Source: Acidobacteriota bacterium (GTDB lineage Bacteria; Acidobacteriota; Vicinamibacteria; Marinacidobacterales; Marinacidobacteraceae). Taken from it: DNA of 64,000 nucleotides. Under the pieces are notes generated by a model. The model was given only the letters and a program-made list of their open reading frames with translations. It made no database searches and was not told where the DNA came from. This document shows, one piece after another, positions 1-9,400 of this stretch. The stretch lies in NCBI GenBank assembly GCA_022826195.1, contig JAJDVI010000073.1:48747-112746 (forward strand). The letters run 5' to 3'. How positions within the stretch are numbered: the stretch's first letter is position 1; every line of letters starts with the position of its first letter. The position numbers were made by a program, and so were the translations under genes.

Positions 1-326
1 GTTCTGGGCGGCGCCACGGAGTCGGCCACCCATGCGAGGTAGCCGGCCGCACCGCCGCCGGCCTCGAAGGCGAGGAATTCGGGGGTGTCGTAGGGGTGGA
101 GTTCGAGCACCCGCGCCTGCAGCGGGGCGACGCCCGCCTCGGTGGTCTTGATGAGGAGCAGAACCTCCTCGTCGCGCGCGACCTTGCCCTCCCACCGGTA
201 GATGGACGCCACCGGTCCGAGCACGTTGACGCAGGCGGCGAGGCGTTCCGCCACCAGCGCCTCGGCCAGTTGCCCGGCCTGCTCCCGGCTCGACAGGGTC
301 GTCAGCGCGATCCAGCAGTCGGCCAT
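1..326 (-). CDS. cutA: CutA divalent-cation tolerance protein (3' end cut by window edge)
   Basis: The reverse strand from an ATG at 326 encodes at least 108 residues without a stop before the window edge. The family signatures are clear: ACVNVLGPVASIYRWEGKV near residues 32-50, then LLLIKTT and the HPYDTPEF block. CutA proteins form small cytoplasmic trimers linked to copper and divalent-metal tolerance; their exact biochemical role is unsettled. The usual length is about 105-115 residues, so only the last few codons are missing. The gene lies 28 bases behind the heme oxygenase-like gene and is the last visible member of a minus-strand run. Confidence 0.93.
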   Translation of the reverse strand, partial: MADCWIALTTLSSREQAGQLAEALVAERLAACVNVLGPVASIYRWEGKVARDEEVLLLIKTTEAGVAPLQARVLELHPYDTPEFLAFEAGGGAAGYLAWVADSVAPPR

Positions 327-354
327 CGGATCCCGGGTTTTGTCCCCCGGCGCC

Positions 355-984
355 TCAGGCCGCTACCGCTGCCGCGGCCTGGGCCTCGCTCGCCAGCGTT
401 CCCGCCAGCGTGAACGTCTCCCGCGCGGCGCGGACGGCGGCCTCGGGATCGGCAAGCGTCGCGCCGATCCGGTCGATGGCGCTCCGGAATTCCTTCCAGC
501 GGGCGCGCTGATCCTGGCCGTAGGGATCGAAGTAACGCAGGCACCTGGCCAGCTCCGGACGGTTCTCCACCAGCGCGCGGCGGATGAAGCGGTTGCCGTT
601 CATGGAGCCCTCGATCACGTAGAAGACCGCCAGGGTCGCTTCCGGAGTCCAGTGCGCGCCGCCGAGCGTGCCCGCGAACTCCATGACCGCCCGGGAGGGA
701 CGATCGTCGGGTCCGCCGCCGAGTTCCTCCAGATCGCGGGCCAGCCTCCCGGCGTGGTCACCCATGGCCTGGGCAAAGTCCTGCCAGTCCGGGCCCCGGG
801 CGAGGAGGCGCGCGTGGATCAGGCGGACGAGATCGAGCATCGCGGACTGGTGCGCGGCGAGCGCCGCGCGGGATACCTCGCCGCGGACCAGGGCGCGCTG
901 GAAGACGTGGTTCTCCGCCGCGGCGTGCTGGTCGGCGGTCGCCGCCTTGAGGCGGTCCGCGAGTCCTTCGGACACGGCCGGCAA
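355..984 (-). CDS. Heme oxygenase-like protein (biliverdin-producing family)
   Basis: The 209-residue protein looks like the compact bacterial heme oxygenases that open heme to biliverdin, CO and iron. The N-terminal helix carries LKAATADQHAAAE, where the histidine fits the proximal heme ligand. The middle has YVIEGSMNGNRFI, matching the family's YVLEGSxxGGR helix with one glycine replaced by asparagine. The frame opens with TTG at 984, six bases after the stop of the small membrane protein; GTG at 975 is an alternative start. Biochemical activity is inferred. No phytochrome gene is nearby, so iron release or heme detoxification is more likely than chromophore supply. Confidence 0.8.
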   Translation of the reverse strand: MPAVSEGLADRLKAATADQHAAAENHVFQRALVRGEVSRAALAAHQSAMLDLVRLIHARLLARGPDWQDFAQAMGDHAGRLARDLEELGGGPDDRPSRAVMEFAGTLGGAHWTPEATLAVFYVIEGSMNGNRFIRRALVENRPELARCLRYFDPYGQDQRARWKEFRSAIDRIGATLADPEAAVRAARETFTLAGTLASEAQAAAAVAA

Positions 985-990
985 CTCGGG

Positions 991-1143
991 CTACTTCATC
1001 AGGGCCCACGCCCCGGCCGCGATCACGCCCAGCCAGACGAGGCCCTTGATCAGGAAGAAGAGGAAGGCCGCGCCGGCGATCTTCTTGACGATCGGGCGAT
1101 CCGCGCCGGGGAGGCGGCGCCAGAAACTGGTATTGGATTTCAT
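991..1143 (-). CDS. 50-residue single-pass membrane protein
   Basis: A short ORF runs from ATG at 1143 to TAG at 991. It has a basic N-terminus (MKSNTSFWRRLPG, then VKK), one hydrophobic segment at about residues 22-46 (AGAAFLFFLIKGLVWLGVIA) and a short tail ending in LMK. The function is not recognised. It sits 43 bases after the serine hydrolase and six bases before the heme oxygenase-like start, so it is probably translated from the same mRNA. The tight spacing and a plausible topology argue that it is a real gene; it could be an accessory membrane anchor for the oxygenase. Confidence 0.7.
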   Translation of the reverse strand: MKSNTSFWRRLPGADRPIVKKIAGAAFLFFLIKGLVWLGVIAAGAWALMK

Positions 1144-1186
1144 TTTCGACTGAGGAGAACAGGAAGGAACGGCGGTCCCGTCAAGG

Positions 1187-2707
1187 CTACTGCGCGACGC
1201 GGCGGAACCGGGTTTCGCCGAGCGAAAGGGCGGCGGGATTGCCGGCGGGGTCGAGATCGAAGGTCACCAGCAGCTCGCCGCGCCAGCGGGCGTCCCAGGC
1301 CACCCGGAACGTCTCGTGGCTCCAGTGGGTGAGCGGCCCCTGAAGACCCGGGCCGTACTCGAGGCGGAGGCCGTCCTTACCCGCCGTCACCGTGATCTCG
1401 CCTCCCACCTCGTGGTGGTAGGTCCCGGCGTACCCGGACGGGGGGAGATGGGGACGCGAACCCTCGACCCGCGCGGCGCGGAGGGCCGCCATGGCCTTCG
1501 CCTGCGCTTCGGCCAGCCCGTCGTACAGCTCCTTCAACTCCGCGCTCCAGTCGCGGAACGGCTTCCCCAGCAGGGCGTCGAGGCCCCGCAGCATCAGCGC
1601 GTGCCGCACCTCCACGTGGTCGCGGTTGCCGAGGACATAGACGCCGATCCCCTCGTCCCGGATCAGCCCGGCGATGGCCACCATCCCGTCGATGCTCCCG
1701 GTGTGGAAGTCGAGGGCCTCCCCGTCGTAGTCCTGCTGGAACCAGCCGAGGCCATAGGTCACCCACTTGGGGTTCGTGAGCCTCCGGGTCGGGTAGAAGC
1801 CGGCCCGGTCCACCAGCGACTGGGGACGGAACATCTCCTCCACCACGGCTTCGCTGAGGATCCGCGTCCCGTCAGCCGCCACCCCGGACGCGAGGAGCAT
1901 CCGCAGCCAGAGCGACATCTCGCGCACCGAACTCCACACCGATCCGGCCGCCGCCACCGAGTCCACCGGCGCGTTCTCGATCACCACCGTCTCGCCGTCC
2001 ACGACGTGGTGGGGCGAGGCCACGTTGCCGCGGCCGCGGGTGAGCGCGATCAGGGGCACCGTTCGGTCCATCCCGAGCCGGTCGAAGATGCGCGAGTCCA
2101 CGAAGTCATGCCACGGCATGCCCGAGACGCGCTTCACGACTTCGCCGGCGGTCGCGTACATCACGTTCTGGTAGACGAACCCGGACCGCATCGAGTAGGC
2201 GGGCTCGACGTGGCGCAGCCGCGACAGCATCTCGTCCATGTCGGTGTCCTGGCCGTACCAGAAGAGATCGGTGTTCGGGAGGCCGCCGCGGTGGGTCAGG
2301 AGATCCCGCACGGTCATCGCCTCGCTGACCCAGGGATCCCCAACCGCGAACTCGGGGATGTGACGGCGCACCGGGTCATCCCAGTCCAGCTTCCCCTCGT
2401 CCACCAGGACGCCGAGCGTGGCCGCGGTCATGGCCTTGGTGGTCGAGCCGATCGAGAACAGGGTGTCCGGGTCCACGGCCGCTGGTTTCCCGAGCTCGAG
2501 GACGCCGTAGCCCCGGGCGAACAGCAGTTCCGGCCCCCGGACGACGGCGACCGCGAGGCCGGTCGCGTCCCAGTCGGCGACCGCGCGCTCCACGTAGGCG
2601 TGGAACTCCCCGGCGTCGAAGTCCTGGAAGGCCGCAACGGGAGCCGGCCAGAGCGCCGCCGCGAGCAGCAGCGCTGCCGGAGGCCGGAAGCGGTTCCCGG
2701 TGCTCAA
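1187..2707 (-). CDS. Secreted class C beta-lactamase-fold serine hydrolase
   Basis: The protein has about 506 residues. A signal peptide (RPPAALLLAAALWPAPVAA) precedes an S12-type hydrolase domain. The three family motifs are visible: S-T-T-K in SIGSTTKAMT, Y-Q-N in FVYQNVMYA, and H-T-G in FHTGSIDGM, which replaces KTG. Such proteins are esterases, D-aminopeptidases or peptidases more often than true beta-lactamases. A C-terminal beta domain of about 100 residues follows and may be a lipocalin-like domain. The start is uncertain: TTG at 2707 overlaps the TGA of the upstream lipoprotein gene (TTGA), and GTG at 2719 is also in frame. The overlap points to translational coupling. Confidence 0.85.
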   Translation of the reverse strand: MSTGNRFRPPAALLLAAALWPAPVAAFQDFDAGEFHAYVERAVADWDATGLAVAVVRGPELLFARGYGVLELGKPAAVDPDTLFSIGSTTKAMTAATLGVLVDEGKLDWDDPVRRHIPEFAVGDPWVSEAMTVRDLLTHRGGLPNTDLFWYGQDTDMDEMLSRLRHVEPAYSMRSGFVYQNVMYATAGEVVKRVSGMPWHDFVDSRIFDRLGMDRTVPLIALTRGRGNVASPHHVVDGETVVIENAPVDSVAAAGSVWSSVREMSLWLRMLLASGVAADGTRILSEAVVEEMFRPQSLVDRAGFYPTRRLTNPKWVTYGLGWFQQDYDGEALDFHTGSIDGMVAIAGLIRDEGIGVYVLGNRDHVEVRHALMLRGLDALLGKPFRDWSAELKELYDGLAEAQAKAMAALRAARVEGSRPHLPPSGYAGTYHHEVGGEITVTAGKDGLRLEYGPGLQGPLTHWSHETFRVAWDARWRGELLVTFDLDPAGNPAALSLGETRFRRVAQ

Positions 2708-3588
2708 GAGGCCGGGCACCCCTCCTCGTGAGGCAGCAGGGAACGGGCGAGGATCTGGTGCAGGGCGCCCCGGTGGTCCCACCGCGTTCCATGATTGGCG
2801 TCCGCGAAGGTCTCGAGGAGGCCGGCGGCAACCTGTCCCCCGTACACCCGGCACTCGAAGCCCTCGGCGTCCTGCTCGCCCGGCGGCGGGTCCGGAAGCG
2901 GCCAGGGCCGCTCGTTCAGCACCGACGGCTCGGGGGGCATGGGCCCCACGCTGACGTACACCTGCACGCGCTCGCCGAGGTAGACCTCGGCCGCGGTGTC
3001 GGCGGTGGCGTGATCGAGGCGCTGCATCAGTTCGCGGACCGCGAGGACCCGGGGATCGGTGTGCGAGATCGAGCCCAGGGCCTCGATGCGGAGCAGATGC
3101 GAACCCTGCCGGTCGCGCAGCACCACCTCGTAGGCCGGCGCATCGGCGATGACGGGACCCGTGGTGGGCTGGGGAATGTTCACCTCGCCGAGCTGGGAGA
3201 TCCCGGTCGCCGCAGTCGCCGCGATGATCGCCGCCAGATCCTCCGCCAGGAGCCGCCCGACCTGGATGTTCGGGAGCAGCGGGCCGGGGAAGATCTCGAT
3301 GGTCGGCCCCTCGCTGTAGAGCTCGCCCCCGACGGTCACCGCGTAGCGGGGCGGCCGTCCCAGCGCGTACTCGATGGGAACGAAACCCGGACCCTCCCAG
3401 ACTTCCAGGAAGAAATGTCCGGGGTCGTCGGGAAGGTCGAGCGTGTCCGGCGGCGGCCCGACCGGGGGCGGCTCCGGAGGCGGCGGCGCGGTGGGGGCGG
3501 GAGCGTCGTCCGAGCCGCACCCGGCGGCGAGCGCCAGCAGGAACGGCAGGGCGGCGAGCGCCGACCGGAGCGCCCGCCGGCTGAACAT
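2704..3588 (-). CDS. Lipoprotein of unknown function
   Basis: The product has 294 residues. Starting at ATG 3588, it has a lipoprotein signal (RRALRSALAALPFLLALAAGC) with the lipidation cysteine near residue 24, then a proline-rich linker (TAPPPPEPPPVGPPP). The remaining 230 residues are soluble, mixed alpha/beta, and match no family I recognise. An in-frame ATG at 3621 exists, but starting there would put 11 residues in front of the signal peptide. The start lies seven bases after the stop of the MbfA-like gene, and the stop overlaps the next gene, so it belongs to the same operon. It is probably anchored at the cell envelope. Confidence 0.75.
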   Translation of the reverse strand: MFSRRALRSALAALPFLLALAAGCGSDDAPAPTAPPPPEPPPVGPPPDTLDLPDDPGHFFLEVWEGPGFVPIEYALGRPPRYAVTVGGELYSEGPTIEIFPGPLLPNIQVGRLLAEDLAAIIAATAATGISQLGEVNIPQPTTGPVIADAPAYEVVLRDRQGSHLLRIEALGSISHTDPRVLAVRELMQRLDHATADTAAEVYLGERVQVYVSVGPMPPEPSVLNERPWPLPDPPPGEQDAEGFECRVYGGQVAAGLLETFADANHGTRWDHRGALHQILARSLLPHEEGCPAS

Positions 3589-3595
3589 GGCCCCC

Positions 3596-4699
3596 TCAGC
3601 CGCCGAGGCTTGCCCGGACAAGGAGTCCGAGACCGTAGAGGACGCCGGAGAGCGCGAGTCCCACGGAGGCCAGCCGGAGACCGCTGCGCACGCCGGACCG
3701 GCCCGTGAACAGGCTGGTCGCCGCCCCCGACACGAAGAGCGCCACGCCGCTCAGGGCGACCGCCCCCAGCAGCGCGGGGCCGCTGCCCTGGCCCAGCGCC
3801 GGGAGCAGCGCGAGAGGGAGCAGCGGAACCAGCGCTCCGCCCCCGAAACTCAGCAGCGAGGCCAGCGCCGACGCCCACGGCGAACCGAGATCGTCCGGGT
3901 TCAGGCCGAGCTCTTCGCGCGTCAGCACGTCGAGCGCCCGGGCGGGCTCGCTGATGAGGCGCTTGCCGAGGTCGCGGGCGGCTTCGCGCTCCAGACCGCG
4001 CGCCTCGAAGATCATCGCCAGCTCCTCGGCCTCGTCGTCCGGGTAGAGCCGCAGCTCCTCCTCCTCGAGCGCGATCTGCCGCTCGTAGAGTTCGATCCGC
4101 GAGCGCACCCCGAGGTACTCCCCGGTGGCCATCGAAACGGCGCCCGCCACCATTCCGGCGGCGCCGATGAGGAGCGCCGTGCCCGGAGAGGCGCCGGCGC
4201 CCGTCGCGGCCAGGATGAGGGCCGTGTTCGACACCAGCCCGTCGTTCGCCCCGAAGATCGCGGCGTGAAGCGCGACCGCCCCGCGGGTGTAGAGGTGGCG
4301 CTGCTCCTCGCCCAGCAGGTGATCGCGGGACTCCGCGCGGACGCTCGAACCGGCCTCCTGCGCAATGAGCACCTCAAGGCTCGACGGCGCCGCGCGGTAC
4401 ACGGAGAGGCCGCGCACCTTCAGCGCGGCGAGCGCGGGCAGCAGCGAGCGCGGGCCGATACGCCGGATCAGCGTGCCCACGAGCCGCACCCGGAAGGGCG
4501 CCTCGTAGGGGCCCGGAGGCGGGCCACCCGCCTCCTCGATCGCCCTGACCCACGACTTGCTCTGTTCCAGCGCGTCCGCCGAGAGCGCTTCGAAGAGGCG
4601 CTTGTTCTCTCCGCTCTCGACTTCGGCGAGCACCAGGTAGAGCCAGGCCGCCTGGACCTCGCTCTCCCAACTGTCGAGCAGCGAGGCCGTGTCGGCCAT
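3596..4699 (-). CDS. MbfA-like ferritin-domain/VIT-family iron transporter
   Basis: The protein has 367 residues. The N-terminal 150 residues form a ferritin/rubrerythrin-like helical domain with spaced glutamates (ESEVQAAWLYLVLAEVE, then LGEEQRHLY). The rest is a VIT1/CCC1 transporter module with AIFGANDGLVSNTALI, the MATGEYLGV motif and a cytoplasmic glutamate-rich metal-binding helix (IALEEEELRLYPDDEAEELA), followed by paired C-terminal membrane segments. This is the architecture of MbfA, a membrane-bound ferritin that exports iron in alphaproteobacteria. ATG 4699 follows a GGAGAG ribosome site. Its place in one run with a heme oxygenase-like gene supports a role in iron homeostasis. Manganese cannot be excluded as a substrate. 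Confidence 0.87.
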   Translation of the reverse strand: MADTASLLDSWESEVQAAWLYLVLAEVESGENKRLFEALSADALEQSKSWVRAIEEAGGPPPGPYEAPFRVRLVGTLIRRIGPRSLLPALAALKVRGLSVYRAAPSSLEVLIAQEAGSSVRAESRDHLLGEEQRHLYTRGAVALHAAIFGANDGLVSNTALILAATGAGASPGTALLIGAAGMVAGAVSMATGEYLGVRSRIELYERQIALEEEELRLYPDDEAEELAMIFEARGLEREAARDLGKRLISEPARALDVLTREELGLNPDDLGSPWASALASLLSFGGGALVPLLPLALLPALGQGSGPALLGAVALSGVALFVSGAATSLFTGRSGVRSGLRLASVGLALSGVLYGLGLLVRASLGG

Positions 4700-4742
4700 C
4701 AGTGGGTCTTCTCTCCGGAGCAGTGCGCTCGATGCGTCGGCC

Positions 4743-6479
4743 TCATGGGGGTCCGGGCAGGGTACCCGAAGGCGGAGCGATGCCGGCCGGCGCTTCCGGA
4801 AGCCGCATCCGGTAGAGCGGCAGGGCGTCCACCAGGCGCACGATCTCCGCCTCGACGTCCCGGAAGCCCTCGCCCCCCACCCCGCCGAATTCGGCTTCCA
4901 GCCGCGCGGCGCTGAGCCCTTCGGGAAGTCCGGCATCGGTCGGCGCGAGGTCGTCTTCCCGGACGCCGTTGGCGAGCCGCACCTGCATCCAGCGCGCCCG
5001 CGCCGCGTCGCCGGTCGCGGTGAGCCCGAAGCGGGTCCCCGCCTCGTCCATCAACAGGTCGGCGAAGGAGAACCCCGTCCCGCCCTCCGCGGCATCGAGC
5101 TGTTCCTTCAGCAGCCCGGCCCCGCCGGAGACGCCGTCGGGAGCCACCTGCACCATGCCGGCGCTCAGGAAGAAATGGCGCGCCCAGTCGCGGCGCCCGT
5201 GCAGGCTGAGTGGAAGGCGGTCCAGGAGTCCTCGCGCTTCCTCGCCGCCGCCGGGAACCCGCGCCAGGTCGAGCAGCGAGGGATGCCCGAACGCGCCCCC
5301 GAGGGCGAGCAGGGCGGCGCGGTTCTCGGCCAGCGCATCGCCTCCCACCGAACGGACGGCGGCGAGCGCGAACGTGCGCCGCAGCACCGCCGAGGTCCGG
5401 TCCGGCTGCTCCCGGAGGAGTTCGGCGTCGCGGACGAGCAGCGTCAGGTAACCGCCCACCCGCGAGTGGACTCCGGCGTCCGTGTCCTCCCGCTCCCGCC
5501 AGCGCACCGCGATCGTCGAGTCCGCCACCCGGACGTCGTCGAAGGGCGCGAGCAGCGCCGCCACCGCGGCGTTCCGGCGCAGCCAGCGCGAGAGGACCCG
5601 GGACGAGGACCGGACCAGTACGGGCGGCGCCTCGATGCCTCCAACCCGGACCGACCGGAACGCCGCCCGGAACTCGCCGTCCTCGACGGTCGGCTGCGCG
5701 GTCGCCGCGACGTTCAGGAAACGCGTGCCCAGCGCCGGAACCGCAACCGGCATGGAGCCGGCGATTTCCATCGCCTCGCCCGCCGGGGCCGCGTGGATCC
5801 GCACTTCCGGGTCCACGCCCACGGCGGCAAGCGCGAGACGGAAGCCGGCGGCGAAGGTGGCCGCGTTCAGCGTCGCCCGCGAACCGGGCGCTCCGTCCCG
5901 ATAGAAGTCGGCAAAGGCGTCGCGATACTGGCCGTCCGGAGACCCGGGAGGCCCGATGGGATCAACCACCGCAACCCGGTCGGTGATCAGCAGGAGCAGC
6001 ACGGCGACGCTCGCGAGGAGGACCGCGGCAATCGCGACGAGCACCGGAATGAGGACCAGCGCCGAGCCGGGTCCCCGCGCGATGACGGCGCCGAACAGTG
6101 CGCCGACGAACATCCCGGTCAGCGGCGCAAGCAGCGTGGCCACTTCGGGAAAGACAAAGGTCTCGAACACCAGCCAGGGCGCCGCGTCCGGAGCCGCGAC
6201 CACGAGCGCGGTCACGACCGTACCGATCAGGAGCGCGGGGAGCAGGACCAGGAAGAAACCGGTGAGGACACCCCGCATCCGGGGGAGCACCAGCGGGATG
6301 AGCATCCCGATGGGAACGAACCAGAGGCCCTGTCGGGAGAGCCCGTAGGCGAGCGAGCCGAAGTCCGATCCGGGGAACGAACCGTCGGGCCCGTAGGCGG
6401 CGGCGAACCAGCCGTAGGCGGTGAGCGCGACGACCGCCAGGAGATTCCGGGATCCGAAACGGGAGCGCTCTTCGCTCAT
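4743..6479 (-). CDS. Membrane protein with large C-terminal soluble domain, unknown
   Basis: The product has 578 residues. About five hydrophobic helices occupy residues 12-185, for example LLAVVALTAYGWFAAAY and VLIPVLVAIAAVLLASVAVL. A soluble domain of almost 400 residues follows, probably outside the cytoplasm. No catalytic motif or known family was recognised. Its ATG at 6479 lies 19 bases after the stop of the sortilin-like gene, and its stop is 43 bases before the MbfA-like start. The annotation rests on length, uninterrupted frame and fit within the run of minus-strand genes. Confidence 0.75.
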   Translation of the reverse strand: MSEERSRFGSRNLLAVVALTAYGWFAAAYGPDGSFPGSDFGSLAYGLSRQGLWFVPIGMLIPLVLPRMRGVLTGFFLVLLPALLIGTVVTALVVAAPDAAPWLVFETFVFPEVATLLAPLTGMFVGALFGAVIARGPGSALVLIPVLVAIAAVLLASVAVLLLLITDRVAVVDPIGPPGSPDGQYRDAFADFYRDGAPGSRATLNAATFAAGFRLALAAVGVDPEVRIHAAPAGEAMEIAGSMPVAVPALGTRFLNVAATAQPTVEDGEFRAAFRSVRVGGIEAPPVLVRSSSRVLSRWLRRNAAVAALLAPFDDVRVADSTIAVRWREREDTDAGVHSRVGGYLTLLVRDAELLREQPDRTSAVLRRTFALAAVRSVGGDALAENRAALLALGGAFGHPSLLDLARVPGGGEEARGLLDRLPLSLHGRRDWARHFFLSAGMVQVAPDGVSGGAGLLKEQLDAAEGGTGFSFADLLMDEAGTRFGLTATGDAARARWMQVRLANGVREDDLAPTDAGLPEGLSAARLEAEFGGVGGEGFRDVEAEIVRLVDALPLYRMRLPEAPAGIAPPSGTLPGPP

Positions 6480-6498
6480 CGCGAACCCCGGGTACGAG

Positions 6499-9400
6499 TC
6501 ATCCTCCGCCGCCCGAGCGCACGTCGGCCAGCGCCCGCCAGAAGGGCGGGAGCTGTTCGTCCATCAACCGGCGGTATTCCCCGCGGGCCGTTTCGAACCG
6601 TTCCGTGAGAATCCGGTGGACCTCGCGCTGCTGGTCGGTGGGCGCGAAGTCGGCGCCGTCCCATCCGGCGTCGTTCGCGAGGGCGCCGAGCCGGCCGTAG
6701 AGCCGCATCGGCGCCCGGAAGGCGTCCTCGCGGGCTCCGGTGAGCCCCACGTCGAAGAACCTTCCCTCGATGGCGATCGCGGTGCCGGCGATCTCACCCG
6801 CGCTCTCGAGCAGCGCGGTGAACCGCTCATCACCGGCGTGGCGCTCCCGGAGCCCCTCGATCTCCCGGCGCACCCACTCGAGCTCGTCCACCATCTCCGC
6901 CAGTTCGTCGAGCTGCGCGTGGATGGCGTTCAGGAACGCGTACTTCTCCCGGATGTCGCCGGCGGTGGCGGCGGACGCGGGATCGACCTCCACCCGCAGG
7001 GTGGTCTCCGCGGTGTGCTCCCCCACCGTGACCCGGGCGGTGTAGGAACCGGGGGGCTGGAGGAGACCGCGGTAGCCGGGGAAGATGTCGAGGTCCCAGG
7101 TGCGGATCCGGCGCTGCTGGTCCTCGCCCATTTCCACCCAGTCCCGGTCGGGGGGCCGGGTGCGGAGAGTGGCCCGGTCGGGGGTATCGCCGCGGAGGTC
7201 CCAGTACACCCGGGAGAGCCCGGCGGTTCCGGGTCCGCGCAGCGTCCGCACGGTCTCCCCGGCGGCGTTCACGATCGCGATTTCGGCCCGCTCGGCGGCG
7301 GCGTCCTCGTCGAGCCACCAGGAGACGGGAGCGCCGTAGGGAGCGTTCCGGCCGGTCACCAGGCTGCCCGGCTCGGACTTGATGCTCTGCCGCGGCAGGA
7401 ACCTCCAGGAGGTCGGCGAATCGAACACCCGGAGCGGATCGTCCGACGCCTCCGCGAGACCCCGGAGCGGCCCGATGCCGTCCAGGATGTAGAAGCCGCG
7501 GCCGTAGGTCGCGACCACCAGGTCCTCGAAGCGCTCCTGAATCACGATTCCGTAGATCGGCGCCGGGGGCATGTCGAGCTGGAGGGAGAACCAGGATTCG
7601 CCGTCGTCGAGGCTGGCCCAGACCTTGTTGTCGGTGCCGGCGAAGAGGATGCCGGCGCGGCCGGGGTCCTCCCGCACCACGTGGACGAACGAGAACGGGG
7701 ACTCCGGAATCCCGCCGCTGATGCGTTCCCAGGTCTCCCCGAGATCCCGGGTGCGGTAGACGTGCGGCCGGAAGTCGCCGGACTGGTGCCAGCTCACGGC
7801 GAGGTAGGCGGTCTCCGGATCGTGGTGCGAGGGCTCGATGAACTTGATCCAGGCGTCCTGGTCGAGCCCCGGCACGTTCCCGCTCCGGTCGAGCCAGGTC
7901 TCCCCGCCGTCGGTCGTGACGTGGACCTTGCCGTCCACGCTGCCGGCCCAGAGCTGGCCGGCCTCGAGCGGCGACTCGGCCAGCGCGAACAGCACCGAAC
8001 CGTCGAAGGTGTAGAGGTTGTCGATCGTGATGCCGCCGGAGTCCTGCTGCCGCGCCTTGTCGTTCGTGGTCAGGTCGGGACTGATGGTCTCCCAGGACTG
8101 GCCGCGGTTCGTGCTCCGGTGCACGAACTGGCTTCCCACCCAGGTGGTCCCCGGTTCGTGCCGCGAGAGGACCATCGGGAAGTTCCAGTGCCAGCGCACC
8201 TTCAGGTCCGCGGGCGCCCAGCCGTAGCCCGCCTCCGGCCAGACCCGGACGTCCCGGACGTGCCCGGTGCGGTCGTCGTAGATCTCGAGCCCGCCGTCGT
8301 AGCACCCCGACCAGACCACGTTGTCGTCGTGGGGCTCCGGGGTGGCCCAGCCGCTCTCGCAGCCCCCGACCCCGTGCCAGAGCCCGAGCGGAATCCCGCC
8401 GCCGGGCGTACGGCTGGGCCCCCGGTAGGAGTAGCCGTCCTGGCGGTTCCCGTAGACCCGGTAGGGGATCCGGTCGTCCACGGTGACGTGGTACATCTGA
8501 GCCACCGGCGGCACCACCCGGCGCCAGCTCTCGCCGCGGTTCTCGGAGATGCTGCCGCCCCCGTCGTGTCCGACCAGAATCCGCTCCGGCATCCAGGGGT
8601 CCACCCAGACGTCGTGGTTGTCGCCGCCGGCGCGGTAGGAGGTCTCGATCAGGGTGCGGCCGCCGTCCACGGTGGTGCTGAAGAGCACCGAGGCGAAGTA
8701 CACGCGGTCGGCGTTCGCCGAATCCACGGCGATCCGGACGTAGTAGGGCGCCCGCTCGGCGAGATCGTGGTGGGTCATCATGAGCCGCCACGAGTCCCCG
8801 CCGTCGTCGGAGCGATAGAAGCCCGGACTCTCGTCCTCGATCAGGGCGTACCAGCGGTCAGGGTCGCTGGGCGCGATCGCGACGGCGACCTTGCCGATGG
8901 GATGCGCCACCCCGCCGGGAAGTCCCCTGCCCCCGCCGGAGTCGGATTTCTCGCCCGAGATCCGTTTCCAGGAATTCCCGCCGTCGTGCGAGCGGTAGAG
9001 CCCGCTGCCCGGCCCGCCGCTCCGGAGCCCGCCGGTGTCGATCCGGAGCTGCCACATCCCGGCGAGGAGACGCTCGGGATGGCGGAGATCCATGGTGAGG
9101 TCGGAGCAGCCGGTGTGCTCGTCCACGTGGAGGACCAGCTCCCAGTTGGCGCCGCCGTCGCGCGTCCGATAGACGCCGCGCTCCGGCTGCGGCGCGTAGG
9201 AATGGCCCAGGGCACAGGCGTAGACGAGGTTCGGGTCCTCCGGATGGACCAGGATCCGGGCGATCCGCCCGGTGGCCTCGAGACCCCGGTGGTGGAACGA
9301 CCGCCCGCCGTCGGTGGAGCGGTAGATGCCGTTCCCCATCGCGAGCGCCGGCCGGATGATGAAGGTCTCTCCGGTACCGGCCCACACCTGCCCGGGATGG

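Noticed and set aside
1187..3520. A 777-residue fused frame spanning the serine hydrolase and lipoprotein genes
   Set aside because: The N-terminal 270 residues are an out-of-frame reading of the lipoprotein gene; the signal peptide of the hydrolase begins only near 2707.
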